DNA of 64,000 nt, from contig NZ_CP030055.1 of NCBI RefSeq assembly GCF_015291645.1, forward strand, positions 3,906,001 to 3,970,000, in the 5' to 3' direction. The DNA is from Bradyrhizobium sp. CCBAU 53340. Its GTDB lineage: Bacteria > Pseudomonadota > Alphaproteobacteria > Rhizobiales > Xanthobacteraceae. The notes under the pieces were generated by a model. It did no database searches and was not told the DNA's origin. It saw nothing but the letters and a program-made list of their open reading frames with translations. Position 1 is the first letter of the stretch, and each line of letters begins with the position of its first letter. Shown in pieces: positions 46,147-55,480 of this stretch. A program made the position numbers and the translations under genes.

Positions 46147-47745
46147 ATGTTGTATTTCACGCGGTGGAGGGCGCTCGGGATTATCCTGACGGCGCTGATC
46201 GTGTGCCTCTGCGCGGTCCCGAACTTCTTCCCCGAGGCCCGGGTCAAGACCTGGCCCGCCTGGGCGCAGCGCCGGCTCGTGCTCGGCCTCGACCTTCAGG
46301 GCGGCTCCTATCTGCTGCTCGAGGTCGATTCCAACTACGTGAAGAAGGAAAAGCTCGACCAGGTTCGCGACGATGTCCGTCGTGTGCTGCGCGAGGCCAA
46401 GATCGGCTATACCGGCCTTGTGACCCGCGGTGACACCGTTGAGGTCCGGGTCAAGGATGCCGATTTCCAGACCTCGCTGGCCAAGCTGCGTGACCTCGCG
46501 CAACCCATCGGCGGCCTGCTCGGGTCGAGCAGCCAGCGCGACCTTGAGGTCTCCGATGCCGGCGGTGGATTGATCCGTCTGGGGCTCTCGCAGCCTGCGA
46601 TGATCGAGCGCATGCGCAAGACCATCGAGCAGTCGATCCAGATCGTCGAGCGCCGCGTCAACGAGCTCGGCACCGTCGAGCCGGTGATCCAGCGCCAAGG
46701 CACCGACCGCATCCTGGTGCAGGTCCCGGGTCTTCAGGACCCGACGCATCTGAAGGAGCTGCTCGGCAAGACCGCGAAGATGGAATTCCGCATGGTCGAC
46801 ACCTCGGTGCCGCCGGACCAGGCGCAGCGCGGTGGAGCGCCGCCGGACTCCGAGCTGCTGATGAGCCAGAGCTCGCCGAAGGTGCCTTACGTCGTCAAGA
46901 AGCAGGTGCTGGTCTCCGGCGCCGAGCTCACCGATGCGCAGCCCGGATTTGACCAGCGGACCAACGAGCCGATTGTCTCCTTCCGCTTCAACTCGACCGG
47001 CGCGCGCAAGTTTGCGCAGGCGACGCAGGAGAACGTGGGACTGCCGTTTGCGATCGTGCTCGACAACGAGGTGATCTCGGCACCTGTCATCCGCGAGCCC
47101 ATCACGGGCGGACAGGGGCAGATCTCGGGCAGCTTCACGGTCCAGTCCGCCAACGATCTCGCGATCCTGATGCGTGCCGGCGCGCTGCCGGCGCCGCTCA
47201 CGGTGGTCGAGGAGCGCACCGTCGGTCCGGGCCTCGGCCAGGATTCGATCGAGAAGGGCGAGCTTGCGGCCTATGTCGGATCGATCATGGTCGTCGTGTT
47301 CATGCTCTTGACCTACCGGCTGTTCGGCGTGTTCGCCAACATCGCGGTGACGATCAACGTCGCCATGATCTTCGGCCTGCTGTCGCTGCTCAACGCCACG
47401 TTGACGCTGCCCGGCATCGCCGGCATCGTGCTCACCGTCGGCATCGCGGTCGACTCCAACGTGCTGATCTACGAGCGCATCCGCGAGGAGCTGCGCGGCG
47501 GCCGCAACGCGATCTCGGCGATCGACGCCGGGTTCAAGCGGGCGCTTGCGACCATCCTCGATTCCAACATCACCACCTTCATTGCCGCCGCGGTGCTGTT
47601 CTACATCGGCACCGGCCCGGTGCGCGGCTTCGCCGTGACGCTCGGTATCGGCATCATCACCACGGTGTTCACCGCCTTCACGCTGACCCGGCTCATCGTC
47701 GCCGGGTGGGTGAGGTGGAAGCGGCCGCAGAGCGTGCCGATCTAG
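46147..47745 (+). CDS. secD: Protein-export membrane protein SecD
   Basis: 532 residues. TM1 (about 8-24), large periplasmic P1 domain (LGLDLQGGSYLLLEVD, SFRFNSTGARKFAQATQ), and five C-terminal TM helices (from about 375) of the RND fold. Uses proton motive force to pull preproteins through SecYEG. About 50 bp after yajC, 10 bp before secF. Confidence 0.97.
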   Translation: MLYFTRWRALGIILTALIVCLCAVPNFFPEARVKTWPAWAQRRLVLGLDLQGGSYLLLEVDSNYVKKEKLDQVRDDVRRVLREAKIGYTGLVTRGDTVEVRVKDADFQTSLAKLRDLAQPIGGLLGSSSQRDLEVSDAGGGLIRLGLSQPAMIERMRKTIEQSIQIVERRVNELGTVEPVIQRQGTDRILVQVPGLQDPTHLKELLGKTAKMEFRMVDTSVPPDQAQRGGAPPDSELLMSQSSPKVPYVVKKQVLVSGAELTDAQPGFDQRTNEPIVSFRFNSTGARKFAQATQENVGLPFAIVLDNEVISAPVIREPITGGQGQISGSFTVQSANDLAILMRAGALPAPLTVVEERTVGPGLGQDSIEKGELAAYVGSIMVVVFMLLTYRLFGVFANIAVTINVAMIFGLLSLLNATLTLPGIAGIVLTVGIAVDSNVLIYERIREELRGGRNAISAIDAGFKRALATILDSNITTFIAAAVLFYIGTGPVRGFAVTLGIGIITTVFTAFTLTRLIVAGWVRWKRPQSVPI

Positions 47746-47755
47746 GAGCCTGATC

Positions 47756-48775
47756 GTGACTCACACCGTTCTCATCGGGCTCGGCATCCTCATTGCTATC
47801 CTCACCGTGGTCGCGGCCCTGGGGCTGCTGCCGTCGCTGCGCATCGTCCCCGACGACACGCATTTCGACTTTACGCGCTTCCGCCGCATCAGCTTCCCGA
47901 TCTCGGCGGTGCTGTCGATCGTTGCCATCACGCTGTTCTTCACCCATGGGCTGAACCTCGGCATCGATTTCAAGGGCGGCACGTTGCTGGAGGTCAAGGC
48001 GAAGTCCGGTACCGCCGACATCGCGGCGATGCGCACCTCGCTCGACAGCCTGGGTCTGGGCGAAGTCCAGTTGCAGCAGTTCGGCGGCCCCGAGAATGTC
48101 CTGATCCGCGTCGCGGAGCAGCCGGGCGGTGACGCCGCCCAGCAGGCTGCCTTGCAGAAGCTTCGTGGTGCGCTCGGAGACAGTGTCAGCATCGAGCGCG
48201 CCGAGGTGCTCGGCCCGCGCGTCGCCGGCGAGCTGCTCGCCTACGGCATGATTGGCCTGATGCTCGCGATCATTGCGATCCTGATCTATCTCTGGTTCCG
48301 GTTCGAATGGCAGTTCGCGCTGGGCGCCATGATCGCCAACGTGCACGACATCGTGCTGACCATCGGTTTCATGTCGATCAGCCAGGTCGACTTCGACCTG
48401 ACCAGCATCGCGGCGCTTCTGACCATCTTGGGCTATTCGCTCAACGACACCGTCGTCATCTATGACCGTATCCGTGAAATGCTGCGGCGCTACAAGAAGA
48501 TGCCGATGCCGCAGCTCTTGAACGAGTCCATCAACTCGACGCTGTCACGCTCGATCATCACCCACTTCACGGTGACCCTGGCGTTGCTGGCACTGCTGCT
48601 GTTCGGCGGTCATGCCATCCACAGCTTCACGGCGGTCATGATGTTCGGCGTGGTGCTGGTTGGTACCTACACCTCGATCTTCATCGCTGCGCCGATTTTG
48701 ATCTATCTCGGCGTCGGCGAGCATCGTGAAGATGCGAAGGACGAGGCTCCGCCGGCGAAGAAAAACAAGGCATGA
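47756..48775 (+). CDS. secF: Protein-export membrane protein SecF
   Basis: 339 residues, six TM helices; GIDFKGGTLLEVK in the periplasmic domain, DIVLTIGFMSISQVDFDLTS and SLNDTVVIYDRIRE in the RND core. GTG start at 47756 with AGGAG upstream. Adds one short N-terminal TM segment compared with minimal SecF. Functions with SecD. Confidence 0.96.
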   Translation: MTHTVLIGLGILIAILTVVAALGLLPSLRIVPDDTHFDFTRFRRISFPISAVLSIVAITLFFTHGLNLGIDFKGGTLLEVKAKSGTADIAAMRTSLDSLGLGEVQLQQFGGPENVLIRVAEQPGGDAAQQAALQKLRGALGDSVSIERAEVLGPRVAGELLAYGMIGLMLAIIAILIYLWFRFEWQFALGAMIANVHDIVLTIGFMSISQVDFDLTSIAALLTILGYSLNDTVVIYDRIREMLRRYKKMPMPQLLNESINSTLSRSIITHFTVTLALLALLLFGGHAIHSFTAVMMFGVVLVGTYTSIFIAAPILIYLGVGEHREDAKDEAPPAKKNKA

Positions 48776-48835
48776 TCCGAACCGCATGCCCTCGCATGGG
48801 TTTGCGAGGGTAGCAGCCTCATTCGGACGAAGCTC

Positions 48836-49219
48836 ATGGCCGGCGACCCCAACGCTCCCCATTTCCCGCGCTCGGCGCCGATCGAGGCCTATGGCAAGGG
48901 CGGCTTCGCCTTCGCCGGCATGTCGCATCGTGGATCGCTGCTCTGCCTGCCCGACGCGATCTGGGCCTGGGATGTGACCGACCCGGCCAGGATCGACCGC
49001 TATTCGCTGAATCGGGTTTTTGCGGCGGCCAACAGCATCGATACGCTTCTGGTCGGCACCGGAACCGGTCTCTGGCTGCCGCCGCCGGAACTTCGCCAGG
49101 CGCTCAAGGCGGTGAGGGTGGTGCTGGACACCATGCAGACCGGGCCGGCCGTGCGCACCTACAACATCATGATCGGCGAACGGCGGCGCGTCGCAGCCGC
49201 GCTGATCGCCGTGCCATGA
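48836..49219 (+). CDS. Mth938-domain protein (NDUFAF3-like)
   Basis: 127 residues; AGMSHRGSLLCLPDAIWAW, DTLLVGTGTGLWLPPPELR and YNIMIGERRRVAAALIAVP match the Mth938/DUF498 fold. In mitochondria the homologue NDUFAF3 is a respiratory complex I assembly factor. The stop overlaps the next gene by 4 bases (ATGA). Same strand and close spacing as secF, suggesting one transcript. Confidence 0.88.
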   Translation: MAGDPNAPHFPRSAPIEAYGKGGFAFAGMSHRGSLLCLPDAIWAWDVTDPARIDRYSLNRVFAAANSIDTLLVGTGTGLWLPPPELRQALKAVRVVLDTMQTGPAVRTYNIMIGERRRVAAALIAVP

Positions 49220-50079
49220 GCAGCGCTGCGACGCCGCCCGACACCGTGACATTCTGCGCCGACCTCGTGCGTAGCTACGACTTTCCGCGCTATGTCGCGA
49301 CGCTGTTCGTGCCTGCGGCCGAGCGTCGCGCGCTGCTGGCGCTCTATGCCTTCAATGTCGAGATCGTCCGCGTCCGGGACCAGGTGAGCCAGCCCTTGCC
49401 CGGCGAGATCCGCTTTCAATGGTGGACCGATCTGTTCTCCGGCCTTGTCCACGGCAGCGCCGAAGGCAACCCGGTGGCGGCGGAACTGTTGCGCGCGATC
49501 CGCAATTTCGACCTGCCGGTCGAGCCGCTGTCACTGCTCGTCGACGAGCATCAGTTCGATCTCTATAACGATCCGATGCCGACCATGACGGCCCTCGAAG
49601 GCTATTTGGCCGCGACCTCTTCGGCGCTGTTTGCGCTCGCGGCGCGGATCATGGGCGAGGTTTCGGATGCGGCCGAGCATCTCGCGCGCCACGCCGGGCT
49701 GGCGCAGGGCATCGCGCAGGTGATTGCGAACCTGCCACGGGACTCGTCCCACCGGCAATTGTTCCTGCCGCAGCAGTTCCTGACCAGCCATGGCTGCGCC
49801 ATGGAGGATGTGTTCGCTGGCAAGGAGACACCCAGTCTCCATGCCGTGCTGGATCAGCTCATCGGTGAGGCGCAGCAGCACCTCGCGACGGCGTCGTCCC
49901 TGCTGGCGCAAGTGCCGTCGTCGGTGCGGCCGGCATTCCTGCCGCTGAGCCAGGCGCGGGCCGATCTCAACCTGATGTCGCGGCCTGGGCGCAATCCCTT
50001 TACGCCGCAGCCGGTATCGCGGTTGCGCACGCTGTGGACGTTGTGGCGGGCTTCACGCTCCAGGGAATTTACCAAATAG
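49216..50079 (+). CDS. Squalene/phytoene synthase-like protein (NDUFAF6-like)
   Basis: 287 residues of the SQS/PSY trans-prenyltransferase fold. The first Asp-rich motif (DDxxD class) reads VRVRDQVSQP, and the second reads LPRDSSHRQLFLPQ, so the diphosphate/Mg sites look lost while the surrounding fold (ALYAFNVEI, IRFQWWTDL) is kept. This is the pattern of human NDUFAF6, a complex I assembly factor, not of a true prenyl synthase. Its translational coupling to the NDUFAF3-like gene supports this reading. Confidence 0.8.
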   Translation: MSSAATPPDTVTFCADLVRSYDFPRYVATLFVPAAERRALLALYAFNVEIVRVRDQVSQPLPGEIRFQWWTDLFSGLVHGSAEGNPVAAELLRAIRNFDLPVEPLSLLVDEHQFDLYNDPMPTMTALEGYLAATSSALFALAARIMGEVSDAAEHLARHAGLAQGIAQVIANLPRDSSHRQLFLPQQFLTSHGCAMEDVFAGKETPSLHAVLDQLIGEAQQHLATASSLLAQVPSSVRPAFLPLSQARADLNLMSRPGRNPFTPQPVSRLRTLWTLWRASRSREFTK

Positions 50080-50124
50080 CCGTCGGCTTATCGCGCGTAC
50101 GGCCCAAATGCTCTATGCTGTCCT

Positions 50125-51369
50125 ATGGCCGACCTGTCCCAAACCGTGCCCCCCGATCCGAGCGGCTTTCCGGTCGCCCCTGATGATATTCACGCCGCCG
50201 CCGAAATCATCCGAGGCGCGGTCGTCGAGACGCCCTGCAGCTACAGCCGGACGCTGAGCAACATCTGTGGCTGCGACCTCTGGCTCAAATTCGAGAACCT
50301 CCAGTTCACGTCCTCGTTCAAGGAGCGCGGTGCGCTGAACCGGCTCACGGCGCTGACGCCCGAGGAGCGCGCGCGCGGCGTGATCGCGATGTCGGCCGGA
50401 AATCACGCGCAGGGCGTTGCCTACCATGCCAGGCGGCTGGGCATTCCCGCCACCATCGTCATGCCCGTGGGCACGCCGATGGTGAAGATCGAGAACACCC
50501 GGCATCATGGTGCCGAGGTGATCGTGACAGGCGCGACGCTGGAGGAGGCGGCTGCGTTCGCACGGAGCCATGGCGAAGGCCGCAGCATGATCTTCGTTCA
50601 CCCCTATGACGATCCGCTGGTCATTGCGGGGCAGGGCACTGTGGGGCTGGAGATGCTCAGGGCGGTGCCGGAGCTCGACACGCTGGTCGTCCCGATCGGC
50701 GGCGGCGGCCTGATCAGCGGCATCGCCATTGCGGCGAAATCGCTGAAGCCGTCGCTGCGAATCCTCGGCGTCGAGGCCTGGCTTTATCCTTCAATGTACA
50801 ACGCCATCCATGGCGGCAGCCTGCCGGCGCGGGGCGATACACTCGCCGAAGGCATCGCGGTCAAATCGCCGGGCAAGATCACCACCGAAATCGTCCGCGG
50901 CCTTGTCGACGATATTGCGCTCGTCAACGAAGCCGAGCTCGAGCGAGCGGTTGCCACCCTGATCTCGATCGAGAAAACCGTCGTGGAGGGCGCCGGCGCT
51001 GCGGGCCTCGCGGCCATCATGTCCGATCCTTCGCGCTTTGCCGGCGAGAAGGTCGGTCTGGTCCTGAGCGGCGGCAACATCGACACCAGGCTGATCGCCT
51101 CGGTGCTGACGCGCGAGCTCGCGCGCGAGGGGCGGCTGACCCAACTCTCGCTCGATATTCCCGACAGGCCCGGCCAATTGGCCGCGGTCGCCGCGCTGCT
51201 GGCGGAGGCGGGCGCCAACATTATCGAGGTCTCGCACCAGCGCACCTTCTCCGACCTGCCGGCGAAGGCGACGCTGTTGCAACTCGTCATCGAGACCCGC
51301 GACAGCGCCCATCTCGACGAGGTCATGGCCAAGCTCGGCGCCTCCGGACTGAGTGCGCGCTGTACCTGA
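50125..51369 (+). CDS. ilvA: Threonine dehydratase (PLP-dependent, with ACT-type domain)
   Basis: 414 residues. Deaminates threonine (and serine) to 2-oxobutyrate (pyruvate). Schiff-base Lys66 in SSFKERGA, Gly-rich phosphate loop PIGGGGLISG, C-terminal ACT-like domain (about 335-414, SLDIPDRPGQLAAVAALL). The single short ACT domain fits the TdcB/IlvA-short type. ATG 50125. Catabolic versus biosynthetic role not certain. Confidence 0.9.
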   Translation: MADLSQTVPPDPSGFPVAPDDIHAAAEIIRGAVVETPCSYSRTLSNICGCDLWLKFENLQFTSSFKERGALNRLTALTPEERARGVIAMSAGNHAQGVAYHARRLGIPATIVMPVGTPMVKIENTRHHGAEVIVTGATLEEAAAFARSHGEGRSMIFVHPYDDPLVIAGQGTVGLEMLRAVPELDTLVVPIGGGGLISGIAIAAKSLKPSLRILGVEAWLYPSMYNAIHGGSLPARGDTLAEGIAVKSPGKITTEIVRGLVDDIALVNEAELERAVATLISIEKTVVEGAGAAGLAAIMSDPSRFAGEKVGLVLSGGNIDTRLIASVLTRELAREGRLTQLSLDIPDRPGQLAAVAALLAEAGANIIEVSHQRTFSDLPAKATLLQLVIETRDSAHLDEVMAKLGASGLSARCT

Positions 51370-51384
51370 ACTGGGCTCCGATGG

Positions 51385-52926
51385 CTACTCCGGTAGTCCC
51401 GCGGCGCGAAGCGCCTCACCAAGCGACGCTGCCAGCGCCGGAGCGCAGTTGACGCCCTGGAACTGACGGCCGTAGCGGAAGGTGGGGTGCAATTCGAGCA
51501 CCCGGGTCGCGGCCGCTCTCGCTTCCTGCAATCGGCCGAGCTTTGCAAGCGCCGCCGCCAGTTGCACATGGGTGATACTGTGACGCGGATTGGCCTGAAC
51601 CGAGCGGTAGGCCGCGCGACAGGCCTCTTCAAACCGGCCGCGGTGAAAATGCCCCATCGCCTGGGCGTCGAAGGCCGCGAAGGCCCAGGAGTCGAACGGG
51701 CTGAGACGCATTCCGCGCTCGCTCCATTCAATGGCACGGTCTGCATCGCCACCCCAACCCAGCATAACGCTGCCGAGGATGTAAGTTAGCGCTGATGAGG
51801 GGCTGATCGCGAGCGCGGCATCGAGCGCGGTGAATGCCGCGGAGCGATCATGTCCATCCATGCCGATCGAAAAGCCTGCCAGCGTGAGGGCAAGCGCGTC
51901 ATCCTGCCCATGGGCGATGGCTGAGCGCGCGTGCTTGATCGAGGCTGCGCGACTCGTCTCTTGCAAACCGGCGCGGAGGAACAGGCAATGATGACACATG
52001 GCAGCGTTGCCGTGCGCCAGTGCGTAGGATGGTTCGAACGCGATAGCGCGTTCGAGCAGCACGAGCGCCTGAGTCACCTGTTCCGGCATCCCGGAATCGA
52101 CGTCCGGCTGGGCGCGCAAAACGAGGTCATAGGCATCGAGGCTGTCGGGCCGCTGGCGCTTGACCCTGTTAATCTCGGCGCGGCGAAGGCTCGGTGCGAT
52201 GGCGCCCACGACCGACATGGCGATGTCGTCCTGAAGCGCGAAAATGTCTTCGGATTGACGGTCATAACGCTCGGCCCACACATGCATGCCGGTCGAGGTA
52301 TCGATCAATTGACCCGTGATGCGCGTATTGCCGCCGGTCTTCCGGACGCTGCCTTCCAGCACGTAACGCACGCCGAGCTCGCGGCCGACCTGTTTCACAT
52401 CGACGGCTCGGCCCTTGTACGTGAATGTGGAATTTCGCGCGATGACGAACAGCCAGTTGATGCGGGAGAGGCCGGTGATGATGTCATCGACCATTCCGTC
52501 GGCAAAATAATCTTGCTCAGCATCACCGCTCAGGTTCGCAAAGGGCAACACTGCGATGGATGGCCGGTCAGGCAAGGTTAGTGACGGTCCGGATGCCCGG
52601 TCCGGGTTGGGCGCCGTCACCGCCGGTCCGACATAGCGATAGCCGCGCCGTGGCAGCGTCTCGATCCATTGCGCCACTCCAGACGCGTCCGCCAGCGCGC
52701 GCCGGACAGCTGCGATCTGGACAGTCAGGTTGCTGTCTTCAACCGCCAGGGCGGGCCATGCAGCTTCGATCAAATCACTCTTGGACACTGGCTCGCCGGC
52801 TCGCCGCACCAGCAGGGCAAGGAGCAGCACTGCGCGCTGGCCGAGCGAGGTCGGCTCGGCGCCGCGGAACAGGATCCCGGCATCGGCGTCCAGGCGAAAA
52901 GGACCAAACTCAAGGATCGCGGCCAT
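51385..52926 (-). CDS. wHTH + TPR regulator (CadC-type, adenylate-cyclase-associated family)
   Basis: 513 residues. OmpR/CadC-type winged helix (about 5-100: RRALADASG, IETLPRRGYRYVG), then a conserved SIAVLPFANLSGD module (about 125-265, TolB-like N-terminal type), then TPR-type repeats (265-500). Such proteins lack a cyclase domain though some relatives have one. No TM helix is evident, unlike CadC. ATG 52926 chosen over GTG 52941. Role inferred as a transcription regulator; target unknown. Confidence 0.82.
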   Translation of the reverse strand: MAAILEFGPFRLDADAGILFRGAEPTSLGQRAVLLLALLVRRAGEPVSKSDLIEAAWPALAVEDSNLTVQIAAVRRALADASGVAQWIETLPRRGYRYVGPAVTAPNPDRASGPSLTLPDRPSIAVLPFANLSGDAEQDYFADGMVDDIITGLSRINWLFVIARNSTFTYKGRAVDVKQVGRELGVRYVLEGSVRKTGGNTRITGQLIDTSTGMHVWAERYDRQSEDIFALQDDIAMSVVGAIAPSLRRAEINRVKRQRPDSLDAYDLVLRAQPDVDSGMPEQVTQALVLLERAIAFEPSYALAHGNAAMCHHCLFLRAGLQETSRAASIKHARSAIAHGQDDALALTLAGFSIGMDGHDRSAAFTALDAALAISPSSALTYILGSVMLGWGGDADRAIEWSERGMRLSPFDSWAFAAFDAQAMGHFHRGRFEEACRAAYRSVQANPRHSITHVQLAAALAKLGRLQEARAAATRVLELHPTFRYGRQFQGVNCAPALAASLGEALRAAGLPE

Positions 52927-53052
52927 TCTGAAGAAGGGCACATTTTGCAGGTTTTTTGCAATGTTTTCCGCACTGCCTTGCTACTTCCCGGAGCAGGCGG
53001 GCCATGATGTCGCCGTCGTCGCGCACCGAAGCGGCCCATCATGGAGGACCAC

Positions 53053-53514
53053 ATGACCGCAAAGCCACTCATCCGCAGGCCGGGCGCAACCAGTGGAGTG
53101 ATGCTGCGGGGCCAGCCGATGGCCTTTCTGGTGACCGGGGAGGATACCCGGCACACCAGCATGTTCGACTGGACGATTCCGGCCGGTTTCGCCACGGGTC
53201 GGCACGTTCACCGTGTGCAGGAAGAGACCTTCTATATGCTTGAAGGCGAATGCGAATGGCACCTCGCCGAAGAGGTCGTCCGGGCCACGCCAGGGACCTA
53301 CCTCTTCATTCCTCCGGGCGTTCCCCACAACATCACCAATGTCAGCGACAAGCCCGCGCGGGTGCTCATGACAGTATCCCCTCCGGGGCACGAGCATTAC
53401 TTCGAGGAGTTGGCCAGGCTGACCGCCAGCGGACCGCCGGACGCGAAAGCCATCAGCGAGTTGCGCGCCCGCTTCGACACCGACCAGTTGTCGGCACTGA
53501 CGACAAGAGCCTAG
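53053..53514 (+). CDS. Cupin-domain protein
   Basis: 153 residues, small beta-barrel. Motif 1 GRHVHRVQEETFYMLEGE and motif 2 PGTYLFIPPGVPHNIT carry the metal-binding His/Glu set (two His and a Glu in motif 1, a His in motif 2). ATG 53053 has GGAGGA 7 bases upstream, favouring it over 53041. Many members are quercetin-dioxygenase-like; the substrate cannot be told here. It converges on the aminotransferase with a 4-base overlap. Confidence 0.85.
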   Translation: MTAKPLIRRPGATSGVMLRGQPMAFLVTGEDTRHTSMFDWTIPAGFATGRHVHRVQEETFYMLEGECEWHLAEEVVRATPGTYLFIPPGVPHNITNVSDKPARVLMTVSPPGHEHYFEELARLTASGPPDAKAISELRARFDTDQLSALTTRA

Positions 53515-54719
53515 GGCGACGCCGAGGGTCCGGCGCCGCGCTGTTGCGGCGCCAGACCTGCAAGGTGGGTGATCAGACGATCGATCTCGGCTTCCGTGTT
53601 GTAGTAATGCGGGGACGCTCGCACGACGACCGGCAGCGAACGGACTTCCGCGTCGATGCGGGTGCTCGACGGATCTGAGGCGCCGATGGTAATGCCGGCT
53701 GCGGCGGCGCTGCGGACGATCGCGTCTGCCTCAACCCCATCCATCGTGAAGCTGACGATGGCGCCGGGCGTGCGGCCGAGATCGCGAATGGTGATACCGC
53801 TGATGGCAGCAAGGCCGCCGCGAAGGCGGTCCGCCAGCAGGCGGCAACGCTGCTCGATCGGGCCGAGACCGATCGCAAGCGTGTAGTCGACGGCTGCGCC
53901 AAGCCCAAGCCGAGCCGCGTAATTGTTCTCCCAGGTCTCGAACCGGCGGGCATCGTCACGGAGCTGATACTGGTTCCGCGAGACCCAGGGGGCCGCGAAA
54001 TGGTCGATCATCGGCGGCTCGAGCCGTTGCAGCAGCGGCCGGCGGACGTAGAGGAAACCAGTGCCGCGCGGGCCGCGCAGGAATTTGCGGCCGGTGGCCG
54101 AGAGCATGTCGCAGCCGATCGCTTCGACGTCGACCTGCATCTGGCCGACCGCCTGGCAAGCGTCGAGCAGATAGGGAATGCCATGCGCGCGTGCGATCTT
54201 GCCCACGGCGGCCGCGGGATTGACCAGCCCGCCATTGGTCGGGACCCAGGTGATGGCGATCAGCTTCACCCGCTCGTCGATCATGCGCTCAAGCGCGTGG
54301 ATGTCGAGCTCGCCACTGGCATCGCTCGGCACGACGTCAATGACCGCACCCGTGCGCTTGGCGACCTGGAGGAATGCAACGTAATTGGCGGCGTACTCCG
54401 CTTCGGCCGTCAATATCCGGTCGCCCGCGCGAAACTGCAGCGCGTAGAATGCCATTTGCCAGGCGACGGTCGCGTTCTCCATGAGTGCGATCTCGTCCGG
54501 AGCAGCATTCAACAAACGTGCGACCGACCCGTAGACCGCATCAAGCCGGTCGGACTCGCGGTCCGCGGCGGCATAGCCGCCGATCTCGCTCTCCAGATCG
54601 ATATGCTGTTTCATCGCCGCGACGACGGGCGCGGGCATGAGAGCCGCCCCCGCATTGTGGAGATAGGCTCGCCGGGAGGCCGCCGGTGTGTCGGCCCGTA
54701 TTCGGTCGATGTCGATCAA
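53511..54719 (-). CDS. Class V aminotransferase (PLP-dependent)
   Basis: 402 residues from a TTG start at 54719, chosen since GGAGA lies 6 bases upstream and it gives a normal N-terminus (IDIDRIRADTPAASRRAYL). PLP region: Asp in YLLDACQAVGQM, Schiff-base Lys in SATGRKFLRGPRGTGFLY. The family covers cysteine desulfurases, isopenicillin-N epimerases and kynureninase-like enzymes; no mobile Cys loop is evident, so IscS-type desulfurase activity is unlikely. Confidence 0.85.
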   Translation of the reverse strand: MIDIDRIRADTPAASRRAYLHNAGAALMPAPVVAAMKQHIDLESEIGGYAAADRESDRLDAVYGSVARLLNAAPDEIALMENATVAWQMAFYALQFRAGDRILTAEAEYAANYVAFLQVAKRTGAVIDVVPSDASGELDIHALERMIDERVKLIAITWVPTNGGLVNPAAAVGKIARAHGIPYLLDACQAVGQMQVDVEAIGCDMLSATGRKFLRGPRGTGFLYVRRPLLQRLEPPMIDHFAAPWVSRNQYQLRDDARRFETWENNYAARLGLGAAVDYTLAIGLGPIEQRCRLLADRLRGGLAAISGITIRDLGRTPGAIVSFTMDGVEADAIVRSAAAAGITIGASDPSSTRIDAEVRSLPVVVRASPHYYNTEAEIDRLITHLAGLAPQQRGAGPSASP

Positions 54720-54814
54720 GCGGGCTCTCCGTCTCGCGATCCATCGGCATGGATTAGACGCACCGGAGCAGGCGGGCAAGACGGCGGGCAGCGAGGAGCT
54801 GGCCCGGTTTGGTC

Positions 54815-55384
54815 TCAGATGCAGAGGCCGAGGAGCTTGACGTGGCAGTTCGCGGCTTTGGGCTTGCTGGCAGGCGTGACGTCACGCTTCACGGCGACCA
54901 GCGGCTCACTATCCTTCTTGCCTTTGCCTTTGCCCTTGCCCGGTTTCGGCTCGTAGTCGCCTGCGATCACCATCGCCCAATAGGTGCGCTTGCCGCTGGC
55001 ATTCTTCGCGCTCGCGATCCCGACGCGGGAGGCGTTGTGCAGCAAGAGGTTCTTGCGGTGCCCGGACGAGTCGATCCACTGCCCCAGCGTCTTCTCGAAG
55101 GTGTCGTAGCCGTAGGCAATGTTCTCGGCGGCGCGACCTGCGCCTGACGGTGCGACGCGCTTGGTGAAGGGGCCGAGGGCGTCGTGGCTGAGATCGTCCT
55201 TGGCCGCCATCGCGCGGGCCTGATCCATGGCGATGCGATCGAGCGTTCCGTCGCGCACGACGCGGCCCTCGCCATGCTTCAGCCGGAAGCTGGAGATCTG
55301 TTCGGCGGGGGGCTCGGTTGCCGTCACAGGCGCGGCCGCCAGCAGCACAAGACCTGCGATCAGCAGGGCCGCGCAGCGCCTCAT
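54815..55384 (-). CDS. Exported CAP/SCP-domain protein
   Basis: 189 residues. Signal peptide (CAALLIAGLVLLAAAPVTA), then the CAP domain (HGEGRVVRDGTLDRIAMDQA, SHDALGPFTKR, AENIAYGY, GQWIDSSGHRKNLL), and a Lys/Gly-rich tail with two Cys near the end. Conserved His of the CAP pocket are in LSHD and SGHRKN. ATG 55384 chosen; ATG 55402 is nearly as good. Secreted, function unknown (sterol/lipid binding or protease-like proposed for the family). Confidence 0.88.
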   Translation of the reverse strand: MRRCAALLIAGLVLLAAAPVTATEPPAEQISSFRLKHGEGRVVRDGTLDRIAMDQARAMAAKDDLSHDALGPFTKRVAPSGAGRAAENIAYGYDTFEKTLGQWIDSSGHRKNLLLHNASRVGIASAKNASGKRTYWAMVIAGDYEPKPGKGKGKGKKDSEPLVAVKRDVTPASKPKAANCHVKLLGLCI

Positions 55385-55480
55385 GGTCCCCCAGCTCGTC
55401 ATCGTTCCCCAAGTCAGCGTGATCCCGGGCTTCTCCACCGGCATTGTGGACGCTTCAAGGCGCAAGCTGGCCCCCGTAGA

